Shown piece after piece: positions 1 to 6,223 of a DNA stretch of 13,857 nt. The stretch is from positions 1-13,857 of the forward strand of contig JAJAZO010000452.1 of the NCBI GenBank assembly GCA_026785745.1, read 5' to 3'. Positions within the stretch are counted from its first letter, which is position 1. Every line of letters begins with the position of its first letter. The notes below the pieces were generated by a model, which saw only the letters and a program-made list of their open reading frames with translations, was not told the DNA's origin and did no database searches. This DNA comes from Chitinophagaceae bacterium. Lineage in GTDB: Bacteria; Bacteroidota; Bacteroidia; Chitinophagales; Chitinophagaceae. The translations under genes were made by a program, and so were the position numbers.

Positions 1-612
1 GCCAAGATGTGAATAAAGCAGGGCCATATTACTAAGCACAGAGCCGTAGACCGGATGCGATTCTCCAAAGATGGTTTTTCGTAAAGTTTTGCACTGTATA
101 AAAAGCGGCTCTGCTTTTTCATATTCCCCGTTATCATCGTAGGCAGCGGCAAGGTCTTCTACTGCTTTTGCATATGCTGCACTTGCAGCACCGGATGCCT
201 GTTTTACCAGGTCTGCTAACTGTGAAAGAAAGAGAATGGCTTTGGGCAGGTCGTTTCTCTCTTTGTAAATAGCGGCCATTTGTGCTACCGCTTCCAAATA
301 AACGGGGTCGGAGGTGCCTAATACTTCCTTTTCTATTGCAAGTGCCTGCAGGTACAAGGGTTCAGCTATGGCAAAGTTGCCATTCAGATCATGTGCCACG
401 GCCAATATAAATACCGCCCTTATGTAGTTGAAATGTTTTTTGCCGAATTCCACCTCTGCTTTTTGCAATGCTTTTTTTCCATAGAACACTGCACTATCAT
501 TCTCCCCTTTGTTGGAAAGGTCCAGCACTTTTTGGTTCAGCTGCGCCCAGCTTTGTGCCATTAGTGATAAGGGCAGCAAGACAACGATAACAAGGATAAG
601 GCGAAGGTTCAT
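1..612 (-). CDS. Exported tetratricopeptide-repeat protein, N-terminal part (runs off left edge)
   Basis: An open frame of 204 codons starts at the ATG whose complement is at 610-612 and reads to base 1 without a stop. Residues 1-19 (MNLRLILVIVVLLPLSLMA) form a signal peptide with probable cleavage before QS. From about residue 36 on there are helix-pair repeats of the kinesin-light-chain TPR type (for example AEPLYLQALAIEKEVLG and AEPLFIQCKTLRKTIFG, each followed by a His- or Asp-Pro-Val-Tyr turn), with a spacing near 42 residues. TPRs form protein-binding scaffolds. In Bacteroidota such exported arrays often precede a CHAT protease-like domain, but that part would lie outside the window, so this is only a possibility. 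The 95 bases upstream separate it from the small membrane protein on the same strand; TATATTTA near 640 is a weak -7 candidate. TPR family sure, function unknown. Confidence 0.85.
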   Translation of the reverse strand, partial: MNLRLILVIVVLLPLSLMAQSWAQLNQKVLDLSNKGENDSAVFYGKKALQKAEVEFGKKHFNYIRAVFILAVAHDLNGNFAIAEPLYLQALAIEKEVLGTSDPVYLEAVAQMAAIYKERNDLPKAILFLSQLADLVKQASGAASAAYAKAVEDLAAAYDDNGEYEKAEPLFIQCKTLRKTIFGESHPVYGSVLSNMALLYSHLG

Positions 613-707
613 AAATTGGCAGAATGGGGCTGACCATAAATATACTACACCTTGCCGGGCAGGTAAAAAGACAGCCAGTAATTATATGTGAAAACCGGGC
701 CGCTGTG

Positions 708-869
708 TCAGGTAAGAAGTTTGATAGCGAGAATGATAAGGCAGAGCAGGAACATGAAGATGCTGATACGGTTGATATTGTGCATGTAGCCAATCCATTT
801 TTCTTTTGGACGGTCAGGGTCTTTTTTTTTCAGGTAGAGGTATTCAGATATTTGTTTCCAGACTCCCAT
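708..869 (-). CDS. Small single-pass membrane protein (53 aa), DUF6728-like
   Basis: This short frame begins MGVWKQISEYLYLKKKDPDR, continues with a polar stretch ending in KWIGYMHNINR, and closes with a hydrophobic helix (about residues 35-52, ISIFMFLLCLIILAIKLL) before TGA. The charged N-terminus followed by one membrane helix suggests a cytoplasmic head anchored in the inner membrane. From memory it resembles the short conserved Bacteroidota family annotated as DUF6728; no function is known to me. Coding status is supported by a perfect Bacteroidota -7 box (TAACTTTG, complement at 875-882) only five bases before the ATG, and by the compact, protein-like composition. It contains a run of nine A bases encoding Lys-Lys-Lys, a spot prone to sequencing or slippage errors. 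It lies upstream of the TPR gene on the same strand and may be co-transcribed with it. Confidence 0.75.
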   Translation of the reverse strand: MGVWKQISEYLYLKKKDPDRPKEKWIGYMHNINRISIFMFLLCLIILAIKLLT

Positions 870-874
870 ATTTG

Positions 875-882
875 CAAAGTTA
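875..882 (-). promoter_or_regulatory. Bacteroidota -7 box for the 53-aa membrane protein
   Basis: On the minus strand the bases read TAACTTTG, a perfect match to the phylum consensus TAnnTTTG, five bases before the ATG at 869. No clear TTTG is found at the expected -33 distance. If it is used, the transcript would begin at or very near the start codon. Confidence 0.45.
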
Positions 883-953
883 TAATCTCCTACTAACAGT
901 TTTCATTTGAAAATGTTTACAGAGAAAATCATTTATAAGAAGTCTGGCATGAG

Positions 954-984
954 TTTGCAGGAACCTCTGAATCCCCTATTTTTG
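954..984 (+). promoter_or_regulatory. Primary-sigma promoter of the tRNA-Ala gene
   Basis: TTTG at 954-957, a 19-base spacer, then TATTTTTG at 977-984 match the Bacteroidota -33/-7 consensus (TTTG, TAnnTTTG) in both boxes and spacing. The mature tRNA begins 12 bases later, leaving room for a short 5' leader removed by RNase P. This is the best promoter in the window. Confidence 0.75.
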
Positions 985-996
985 CTGCCCGCAAAA

Positions 997-1070
997 GGGG
1001 GTTTAGCTCAGCTGGCTAGAGCGTTTGCATGGCATGCAAAAGGTCACCGGTTCGACTCCGGTAACCTCCA
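997..1070 (+). tRNA. tRNA-Ala, anticodon GGC
   Basis: The 74 bases fold as a full cloverleaf. The acceptor stem is GGGGGTT with AACCTCC (one G-T pair), the D arm contains TAGCTCAGCTGGCTAGAGC, the anticodon stem is TTTGC with GCAAA around the loop ATGGCAT, giving anticodon GGC (alanine codons GCC and GCT). The T arm is ACCGG-TTCGACT-CCGGT. The discriminator base is A at 1070. The terminal CCA is not encoded (the next bases are CAA) and must be added after transcription. The gene is single, with its own promoter before it and a strong hairpin terminator after it. Its 3' side borders a recombinase remnant, as expected for an integration target. Confidence 0.97.
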
Positions 1071-1087
1071 CAAAAAAGGTTCACTCA

Positions 1088-1119
1088 CCCTGTCAAACGT
1101 TGATTTGACGGGGTTTTTT
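1088..1119 (+). terminator. Rho-independent terminator after tRNA-Ala
   Basis: CCCTGTCAAA (1088-1097) pairs with TTTGACGGGG (1104-1113), ten pairs with one G-T, around the six-base loop CGTTGA, and is followed at once by six T bases (1114-1119). This is a canonical intrinsic terminator 17 bases after the tRNA. Confidence 0.9.
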
Positions 1120-1231
1120 ATTGTCCGGAATGAAACGCCGAGGTTTCAGAAAAGGTCACGGTTCATTTTTAGGACCACTTTTACCACCCGAACCGATATG
1201 TTGTGACTGGTTATAACAATAAATCAGTCTT

Positions 1232-1399
1232 TATATTATCACACTATTTTGGTTGTACAAAATGCGGCTCAATGCCAACGGAGACGCACCAATAATGATG
1301 AGGCTTACCCATGCCGGTAAACGTGTAAACATCAATCTTGGCAACTGCAACAACCCATAACTCTGGCATGCTAATAATAAGCTTTCCAGCATAAAACAT
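1232..1399 (+). pseudogene. Tyrosine recombinase (integrase) N-terminal arm domain, remnant
   Basis: One frame reads LFWLYKMRLNANGDAPIMMR, then LTHAGKRVNINLGNCNNP, a stop (TAA at 1358-1360), then LWHANNKLSS. This is the pattern of the arm-type DNA-binding domain at the N-terminus of Bacteroidota integrases (a FWLYK strand, K/R-x-N-x-x-G-x-API-x-x-R-x-T, G-K-R, and the P-x-x-W element). The stop stands where a residue is expected between P and LW, so it could be a single change such as AAA to TAA. No ATG start in a suitable place, no core-binding domain and no catalytic R...HxxR...Y domain follow. After about 1399 the frame passes into unrelated sequence. It lies just beyond the tRNA-Ala gene, a usual site of integration by this enzyme class. 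Domain assignment by eye; clearly not a working gene. Confidence 0.65.
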
Positions 1400-1672
1400 A
1401 AAGACTCAACTGGAAAAATTCCTTTCGGTATCAGGTATTATGAAACCGGTGAAATAGAAGGCACAGGAGTTTTTGATGTTAATACCAAAGAAAGGACGTA
1501 CACGGGATACTAAAAATGGTGCGTTGAAAGAAAAATTATCTGGCATCTCAACCAGACCCGCACTTCCTTTTTTTACAATCCAGATGGATCGCTAAAGAAA
1601 TCAATTGAAAATAGAGACTTTTCTTCACCCATACTAATAAGCATAACTACGGCAATAAATTTGTTCGCATAG
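1400..1672 (+). pseudogene. MORN/YwqK-like repeat protein, broken
   Basis: The frame reads KDSTGKIPFGIRYYETGEIE, then GTGVFDVNTKERTYTGY and a stop (TAA at 1511-1513). Similarity resumes in another frame (KNGALKEK, 1512-1535) and returns to the first frame with WHLNQTRTSFFYNPDGSLKK, ending at TAG 1670-1672. The YYETGEIEGTG, YYKNGALKEK and FYNPDGSLKK units are typical of the MORN_2 repeats in YwqK-family proteins (bacterial antitoxin-like or surface proteins of unclear role). A stop plus two compensating shifts show decay. It carries no start codon of its own and is joined to the recombinase remnant in the same frame, so a deletion junction near 1400 is likely. The short stretches 1120-1231 and 1673-1711 show no gene. 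Confidence 0.6.
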
Positions 1673-1711
1673 CCGTTAAACTCCTTTGTACTTATTTTGT
1701 CTGAACTACCG

Positions 1712-2941
1712 ATGAAAAAATTATTACCTCTGCTTGGCCTTATTATCCTTTTTTCATGTCAAAAAGAATCTCCGACAGGTGGCGGTGGCACTACTCCGAC
1801 AACAGATAGTTTTACCGTTTCAGTCAACAATGGATATGGTGCAGGTAAATATAAATCCGGTGATAAGGTTCATATTTTCAGTGTGGCCTACAGCACCAGC
1901 CAGTTGTTTGACACCTGGAGCAGCACCGATGCTACATTATTAAATGGAAAAGATGAATGGCATACCTGGTTTATTATGCCTGCTAAAAACCTAAGCTATT
2001 CCGGCAGTCTAAAAAATATCACCCCTGTTATCTTAACCTTTGAACAAATAAGGGGCCGTGACAGGCTAAAACCTGTTTATTATTTCTTTCCTGCGGGTCA
2101 CAAAGGATTTGTTTTATTACTGCATGGTTCTGGTGGGACAGCCCAGCATTTTGTAAACAGTTATGAATACCAGCAACTGATCAAAGATTTGGTAAATGAT
2201 AAATTTGGTGTAATTGTTACGGAAGCAGAAGAGTCCACTACTGGTATGGATGCAAATGGTGATGGAAAAATAAGATGGAATAATATTCCCTTTGATTCTA
2301 CAACCAATGTTGACTTTGCCAACCTGAAAATTATTACTGATACTTTTTATAACCGTGGCGTTACCAGCCGCAGTAAGTTTCGCTACTCAGCTGGCATGAG
2401 CAATGGTGGTAATTTTTCAGCTTCTGTATCATACTTGTTCAGCTATAAAGCAGGAGTCAGTTATTGTGCCCCTTCCGGAAATCCAATAGCCACTGTGTCA
2501 ACTATTCCTTTTCAGTTTTGCATGGCAAGATTTGATAATAATGAAAATGTAGGCCCAACGGGTAATGCAAATGCACTAACCAATTCACAAACGTTAACCA
2601 GTCGTGGCATCTGTAGTAAATATTATGTGCAGGAACATAGTCCGCTCTATCCGGAACGTTTTGCCCGCAAAGGTGATATTACTATTGCCCAATCAACTTC
2701 TGTTTTCAATGAATTAAAAAGCAAAGGCTTCCTTACAAATAAAAATTATTTTATCGGCTTTTCCGATGCACTTACAACTGCCTACCAGGCCAACCCCACT
2801 TCTTTTCCGGTGGTGAATAGTTTGAACGTTTTGCAAAAGCTTACAGTAATAGAACAAATTGACCTTGACGTAGCCGACAATAATATGTATAGTGACTACA
2901 ATCGGGCTACACTAAAGTTTTTAAATACACAATGCCTGTAG
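1712..2941 (+). CDS. Exported alpha/beta-hydrolase lipoprotein with InlB-B-like N-terminal domain
   Basis: The ATG at 1712 (MKKLLPLLGLIILFSCQKE) gives a lipoprotein signal with the lipid-carrying Cys16; an in-frame TTG at 1697 would add five residues without improving the signal. A Gly/Thr-rich linker leads to about residues 32-102, where VSVNNGYGAGKYKSGDKVHI and a later WxxxxATLL...FIMPAKNLSYSG resemble the divergent InlB B-repeat fold often seen in surface proteins. The catalytic part has the oxyanion-loop motif HGSGG (138-142) and the nucleophile elbow GMSNGG with Ser230, as in the LpqC / poly-hydroxybutyrate depolymerase-like esterases. DANGDGKI (180-187) looks like a calcium-binding loop. 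The only His after the nucleophile is in QEHSPLY, so the third member of the triad is unclear. Probably a lipid-anchored hydrolase in the cell envelope; substrate unknown. It ends directly against the opposing reductase gene. Confidence 0.8.
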   Translation: MKKLLPLLGLIILFSCQKESPTGGGGTTPTTDSFTVSVNNGYGAGKYKSGDKVHIFSVAYSTSQLFDTWSSTDATLLNGKDEWHTWFIMPAKNLSYSGSLKNITPVILTFEQIRGRDRLKPVYYFFPAGHKGFVLLLHGSGGTAQHFVNSYEYQQLIKDLVNDKFGVIVTEAEESTTGMDANGDGKIRWNNIPFDSTTNVDFANLKIITDTFYNRGVTSRSKFRYSAGMSNGGNFSASVSYLFSYKAGVSYCAPSGNPIATVSTIPFQFCMARFDNNENVGPTGNANALTNSQTLTSRGICSKYYVQEHSPLYPERFARKGDITIAQSTSVFNELKSKGFLTNKNYFIGFSDALTTAYQANPTSFPVVNSLNVLQKLTVIEQIDLDVADNNMYSDYNRATLKFLNTQCL

Positions 2942-3931
2942 TTATCCTTGTTTTTGTATCAACTGCATCACTTCAACAAAAGTTCCTTTACCCAACTGTT
3001 CAATCATCATCCTGTCCTCCGGATGCAGTATAAATAATCCGGCTGTATTTTGTTCTGCTTGCTTCGGAGTCCGTATACCGGGGATGATGGTTGATACTTC
3101 CGGGTAACTAAGTATATAACTTAATGCCAGTTGAGTTTTTGTACAATTATATTTAGCACACATATCCCAAACAGGCTCCAGAGCTTTATTGGCAGCTTCC
3201 ACTACAGGTGTTATCAACCTGTTTTTCCGGTGATCAGTAGTAGAAAAAGATACACCATCATCAAACTTTCCAGTCAGCAATCCGAATTGCAACGGCATTC
3301 TTGCAATAACTCCATACCCATTTTCAGCAGCTGTTGGAAAAATATCCAGGGCTTTTTGATTCAGCAGATTCAATACTAACTGAAATCCATTCCCCAATTT
3401 CCTTTCCATTAGAAAATTTGCTTCCGGTGACGGATCGAATGTATTTAATGATAAACCCCAATAGCGGATCTTACCTTGTTGTTGTAACAGTTGCATTGCC
3501 TCAATACAATTACTTTCTTGCAAATGTGATAACCTGGCTGTGTGCAACTGGTAATAATCAATCACCTCTCGTTGCAGCCGCCGAAGGCTTTCTTCGCAGG
3601 CATTTAGTATGTAGTCTTTTGAATAATCGGTAGTAAACTGATCGTTGCGGGAAACATTACCCACTTTGGTTGCAATAATTACTTCCTTATTCTTACCGAT
3701 TGTTTTTCCCAGCAAATCTTCTGAATGGCCTAAACCATAAATATCAGCCGTATCAAAAAAATTAATACCAGCATCCAGCGAAGCATGAATTGCTTTTTCC
3801 GATACCGTATCATCTGAATCGCCCCAGCCAATAGAGGTAGTACCAATCATGGCACCGCCGCCAATAGCCCAGGCTCCAAAGCCAATCTCACTTACTATAA
3901 GGCCGGTGTTTCCAAACTTTCTGTATTCCAT
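2942..3931 (-). CDS. Aldo/keto reductase
   Basis: The 329-residue protein has the typical size and order of an NAD(P)H-dependent aldo/keto reductase, a TIM-barrel oxidoreductase of the cytoplasm. The start [20 protein letters not shown] is the usual beginning of the family, so the ATG at 3931 is chosen; an upstream ATG at 3958 would add nine unconserved residues (MGNSFVNYN). The catalytic tetrad can be read as Asp60 (FFDTAD), Tyr65 (DIYG), Lys89 (ATKVG) and His130 (YYQLH). The cofactor-binding segment [14 protein letters not shown] lies near the C-terminus. Such proteins in Bacteroidota act on small aldehydes, ketones or sugars; the real substrate cannot be told. It is divergent from the B12-binding gene, with a partial -7 box (TTTCTTTG, complement at 3956-3963), and its stop codon abuts the stop of the hydrolase on the other strand. 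Confidence 0.92.
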   Translation of the reverse strand: MEYRKFGNTGLIVSEIGFGAWAIGGGAMIGTTSIGWGDSDDTVSEKAIHASLDAGINFFDTADIYGLGHSEDLLGKTIGKNKEVIIATKVGNVSRNDQFTTDYSKDYILNACEESLRRLQREVIDYYQLHTARLSHLQESNCIEAMQLLQQQGKIRYWGLSLNTFDPSPEANFLMERKLGNGFQLVLNLLNQKALDIFPTAAENGYGVIARMPLQFGLLTGKFDDGVSFSTTDHRKNRLITPVVEAANKALEPVWDMCAKYNCTKTQLALSYILSYPEVSTIIPGIRTPKQAEQNTAGLFILHPEDRMMIEQLGKGTFVEVMQLIQKQG

Positions 3932-3965
3932 ATTGTAATTTACGAAGCTGTTGCCCAAAGAAATG

Positions 3966-3973
3966 TATTTTTG
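3966..3973 (+). promoter_or_regulatory. Candidate -7 box for the B12-binding protein gene
   Basis: TATTTTTG fits TAnnTTTG exactly and ends directly before the ATG at 3974, so translation would have to begin at the ATG at 3992 if this promoter is used. No TTTG stands at the -33 distance (TTTA at 3939-3942 is the nearest, with a 23-base spacer). A partial box for the opposite gene lies next to it at 3956-3963. Confidence 0.3.
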
Positions 3974-3991
3974 ATGAATAAGATTGCCGGT

Positions 3992-4399
3992 ATGAACAGA
4001 CCTGTAAGAGTATTAGTTGCCAAAGTAGGATTGGATGGCCATGACCGTTGTGCCAAAGTAATTGCTACGGCCTTGCGGGATGCTGGCATGGAAGTGATTT
4101 ATACCGGTCTTCGTCAAACCCCGGAAATGGTAGTAAATGCAGCACTGCAGGAAGATGTGGATGCTATTGGTATCAGCAGCCTTTCGGGTGCACATAATAC
4201 GGTTTTTCCAAAAGTGATTGCCCTGATGAAAGAAAAAGGAATGGATGATGTGCTGTTGACTGGTGGCGGCATCATTCCCGAAGATGATATGAAAGTTCTG
4301 AACGAAATGGGGGTCGGAAAATTATTTCCTCCCGGCACTCCTACTTCTGAAATCAGTAAGTATATAACAGGCTGGGTAAAAGAACATCGCAGTTTCTAA
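3992..4399 (+). CDS. Cobalamin (B12)-binding protein, methylmalonyl-CoA mutase small-subunit type
   Basis: The 135 residues from ATG 3992 ([20 protein letters not shown]) cover one B12-binding Rossmann-like domain and nothing else. This matches the free-standing C-terminal subunit of acyl-CoA mutases, which brings adenosylcobalamin to a separate TIM-barrel subunit; no such partner is in this window. The signature DxHxxG ... SxL ... GG is seen as [15 protein letters not shown] and LLTGGGIIP. The His that coordinates cobalt is present, but the last Gly of the first motif is Cys (codon TGT, one base from GGT). The ending [20 protein letters not shown] is standard. Starts at 3971 (TTG) and 3974 (ATG, MNKIAG) are also open, but family members begin near MNRP and a -7 box lies at 3966-3973. 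It is divergent from the reductase, with 112 bases before the next gene. Confidence 0.88.
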   Translation: MNRPVRVLVAKVGLDGHDRCAKVIATALRDAGMEVIYTGLRQTPEMVVNAALQEDVDAIGISSLSGAHNTVFPKVIALMKEKGMDDVLLTGGGIIPEDDMKVLNEMGVGKLFPPGTPTSEISKYITGWVKEHRSF

Positions 4400-4511
4400 G
4401 ACCTCTGACGATTGCTTCCATAAACTTTGTTTTTTCTTATTCATTCTTTTGTAATTTCATTGGTATATAGAAGGTCATTCTCTATTAGCCGATTATAATA
4501 TACAACCCCGT

Positions 4512-5912
4512 GTGTGGGATGAAATGTTTGGTGCTTCAGGCATCCGGGATACCTATCAGCATTTTGTATCCGCCATCCAGAATTTATCGGCTGATGAAAT
4601 GACACATAAAGATGAACTAGCGAAGAAATTATTTATGAGCCAGGGCATCACTTTCACTGTTTACAGCAGTGGTGAAGGCATTGAAAAGATTTTCCCGTTT
4701 GATATTATTCCCCGCATATTAGAAGCTGCTGAGTGGAAACATATTGAAGCCGGCATCAAACAACGGCTGAAAGCACTAAATATTTTTCTTAAAGATATAT
4801 ATCACCAGCAGTTTATTATTAAGGATGGTCTCATTCCGGCCAAGTTAATTTACTCCTGCCCGAATTTTGTGCGGCAGATGGTGAATGTGGATGTGCCATT
4901 TGATATTTATACGCATATCTCCGGTATTGATTTAATCCGTGACCATGACGGAACCTATTATGTATTGGAAGATAATCTAAGAACTCCTTCCGGCGTTTCG
5001 TACATGCTGGAGAACAGAAGTATCACTTACAGAATCTTCCCTGATCTGTTACCAAAGAATAATGTGCGGTCAGTAAAAGATTATCCCGACTTGTTACTAA
5101 AAAATCTTGTTGCTTTGGCTAACCGCCAGAAAAGTGACCCGACTGTTGTTTTACTCACACCCGGTATTTACAATTCTGCCTATTTTGAACATACAACTTT
5201 AGCAAGATTGATGGGGATTGAACTGGTAGAAGGAAGTGACCTCGTTGTTGACAATCACAAAGTGTATATGAAAACAACTACCGGGTTGAAACAGGTAGAT
5301 GTTATTTACAGAAGGGTCGATGATGATTTTATTGACCCGTTAGTTTTCCGTCCGGATAGTATGCTGGGTGTGCCCGGTTTGTATGGAGCTTATCGTACTG
5401 GTCATGTAGCGATTGTAAACGCAATGGGTAATGGTGTGGCAGATGATAAGGCTGTTTACTCTTATGTACCCGCCATGATAAGATATTATCTGAACGAAGA
5501 ACCTATCTTAAAAAATGTTCCCACTTACCAGTTAGACATTCCTGAAAACAGGAAGCTTGTCTTTGAGAATATGGCTAATATGGTAATTAAGAAAACAAAT
5601 GAATCTGGTGGATATGGTATGCTGATTGGCAGTGCCGCTACAGAAAAAGAAATGGCCGCCTTTAAAGTGGCAATTGATGAAGACCCGAGAAATTATATTG
5701 CTCAACCAATTATCAGTTTATCATCAGCACCGTGTTATATAAACGGCGTATTGCAACCGAGAAGGGTTGATTTAAGACCGTATGCCTTATATGGACCTGA
5801 TGGCATTGATATTGTTCCCGGTGGATTAACAAGGGTCGCATTGAAAGAAGGTTCGTTGGTAGTTAATTCATCACAGGGCGGTGGAAGTAAGGATACATGG
5901 GTGTTAGGGTAG
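4512..5912 (+). CDS. Circularly permuted ATP-grasp protein (amidoligase-type)
   Basis: The 466-residue product belongs to the circularly permuted ATP-grasp type 2 family (old DUF404/DUF407), predicted to join amino acids or peptides through acyl-phosphate intermediates at the cost of ATP; no substrate is established to my knowledge. Visible hallmarks: EDNLRTPSGVSYMLENR (153-169), IYRRVDDDFIDP (265-276), GNGVADDKAVY (306-316), the nucleotide-loop segment NESGGYGMLIG (363-373), RRVDLRPYAL (417-426) and the tail GGLTRVALKEGS with SSQGGGSKDTWV. The start is odd: GTG at 4512 begins right at WDEMF, although the open frame reaches back to a stop at 4452-4454 and reads LLADYNIQPRV before it, without ATG, GTG or TTG. 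The next ATG is at 4524. It is first of a three-gene set with the alpha-E and transglutaminase-like genes, although 311 repeat-filled bases separate it from the second. Confidence 0.9.
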   Translation: MWDEMFGASGIRDTYQHFVSAIQNLSADEMTHKDELAKKLFMSQGITFTVYSSGEGIEKIFPFDIIPRILEAAEWKHIEAGIKQRLKALNIFLKDIYHQQFIIKDGLIPAKLIYSCPNFVRQMVNVDVPFDIYTHISGIDLIRDHDGTYYVLEDNLRTPSGVSYMLENRSITYRIFPDLLPKNNVRSVKDYPDLLLKNLVALANRQKSDPTVVLLTPGIYNSAYFEHTTLARLMGIELVEGSDLVVDNHKVYMKTTTGLKQVDVIYRRVDDDFIDPLVFRPDSMLGVPGLYGAYRTGHVAIVNAMGNGVADDKAVYSYVPAMIRYYLNEEPILKNVPTYQLDIPENRKLVFENMANMVIKKTNESGGYGMLIGSAATEKEMAAFKVAIDEDPRNYIAQPIISLSSAPCYINGVLQPRRVDLRPYALYGPDGIDIVPGGLTRVALKEGSLVVNSSQGGGSKDTWVLG

Positions 5913-6008
5913 TTGCGAGTTTTGAGTTATGAGTTGTATCCTATTTGATTAAGCTTGTAATTGTGTTTTATAAATCGTAATGAAAAAATTAATTGCTTTC
6001 GAACACAT

Positions 6009-6024
6009 CCCCTCCTTGGAGGGG
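6009..6024. repeat. Short palindrome CCCCTCC-TT-GGAGGGG
   Basis: Perfect seven-base arms around TT. It is the first of four hairpin-forming units packed between the ATP-grasp and alpha-E genes. A further GC-rich piece (GGGGTGGGTT, 6073-6082) lies beyond the next palindrome and may be the other end of the same unit, split by it. Confidence 0.6.
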
Positions 6025-6042
6025 CGAATTGAGGAAAATAAA

Positions 6043-6058
6043 CCCGATAGCTATCGGG
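6043..6058. repeat. 16-bp perfect palindrome CCCGATAGCTATCGGG
   Basis: A perfect 8+8 palindrome without a spacer. A copy differing at one base (CCCGATACCTATCGGG) lies at 8567-8582 inside rsgA, so it is a dispersed element and not a local hairpin only. It has no T-run and is unlikely to be a plain terminator. Confidence 0.75.
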
Positions 6059-6081
6059 TGCATTAGGAATTTGGGGTGGGT

Positions 6082-6106
6082 TGCTGATACTTCGACAAGC
6101 TCAGCA
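6082..6106. repeat. Hairpin repeat containing CTTCGACAAGCTCAG
   Basis: TGCTGA (6082-6087) pairs with TCAGCA (6101-6106) around a 13-base loop that can itself form CTT/AAG. From memory the core CTTCGACAAGCTCAG recurs in intergenic DNA of many Bacteroidota genomes; in this window it occurs once. Confidence 0.5.
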
Positions 6107-6161
6107 GCGAACCGAACGATGAAGAGTGCGACGCAAGGGACGATGCCATGAAAAACTGAAG

Positions 6162-6186
6162 CCTGCCTACATAAAATTTCGGCAGG
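6162..6186. repeat. Hairpin CCTGCC...GGCAGG before the alpha-E gene
   Basis: Six-base arms at 6162-6167 and 6181-6186 enclose a 13-base AT-rich loop. It lies 37 bases before the alpha-E start and is the last of the four palindromic units in the 5913-6223 gap. The rest of that gap shows no gene; the only ATG frame (5980-6066) codes 28 residues and runs through two of the palindromes. Confidence 0.45.
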
Positions 6187-6223
6187 TAAACTGGAAACAA
6201 AATAAAAACTGATTTTAAAAAAT

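Noticed and set aside
497..793. 98-residue minus-strand frame before the TPR gene
   Set aside because: It overlaps the real TPR and small membrane genes in another frame and has a Ser/Cys-rich composition without family features.
907..1206. 99-residue plus-strand frame
   Set aside because: It runs straight through the tRNA-Ala gene and its terminator, so it is a chance frame.
6009..6058. Palindromes considered as intrinsic terminators of the ATP-grasp gene
   Set aside because: No T-run follows any of the stems on either strand, and one of them has a copy inside a coding region.
5980..6066. 28-residue frame (MKKLIAFEHIPSLEGRIEEN) in the ATP-grasp/alpha-E gap, considered as a peptide substrate of the ligase
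   Set aside because: Its second half is coded by palindromic repeat DNA and no Shine-Dalgarno site or -7 box is placed before it.
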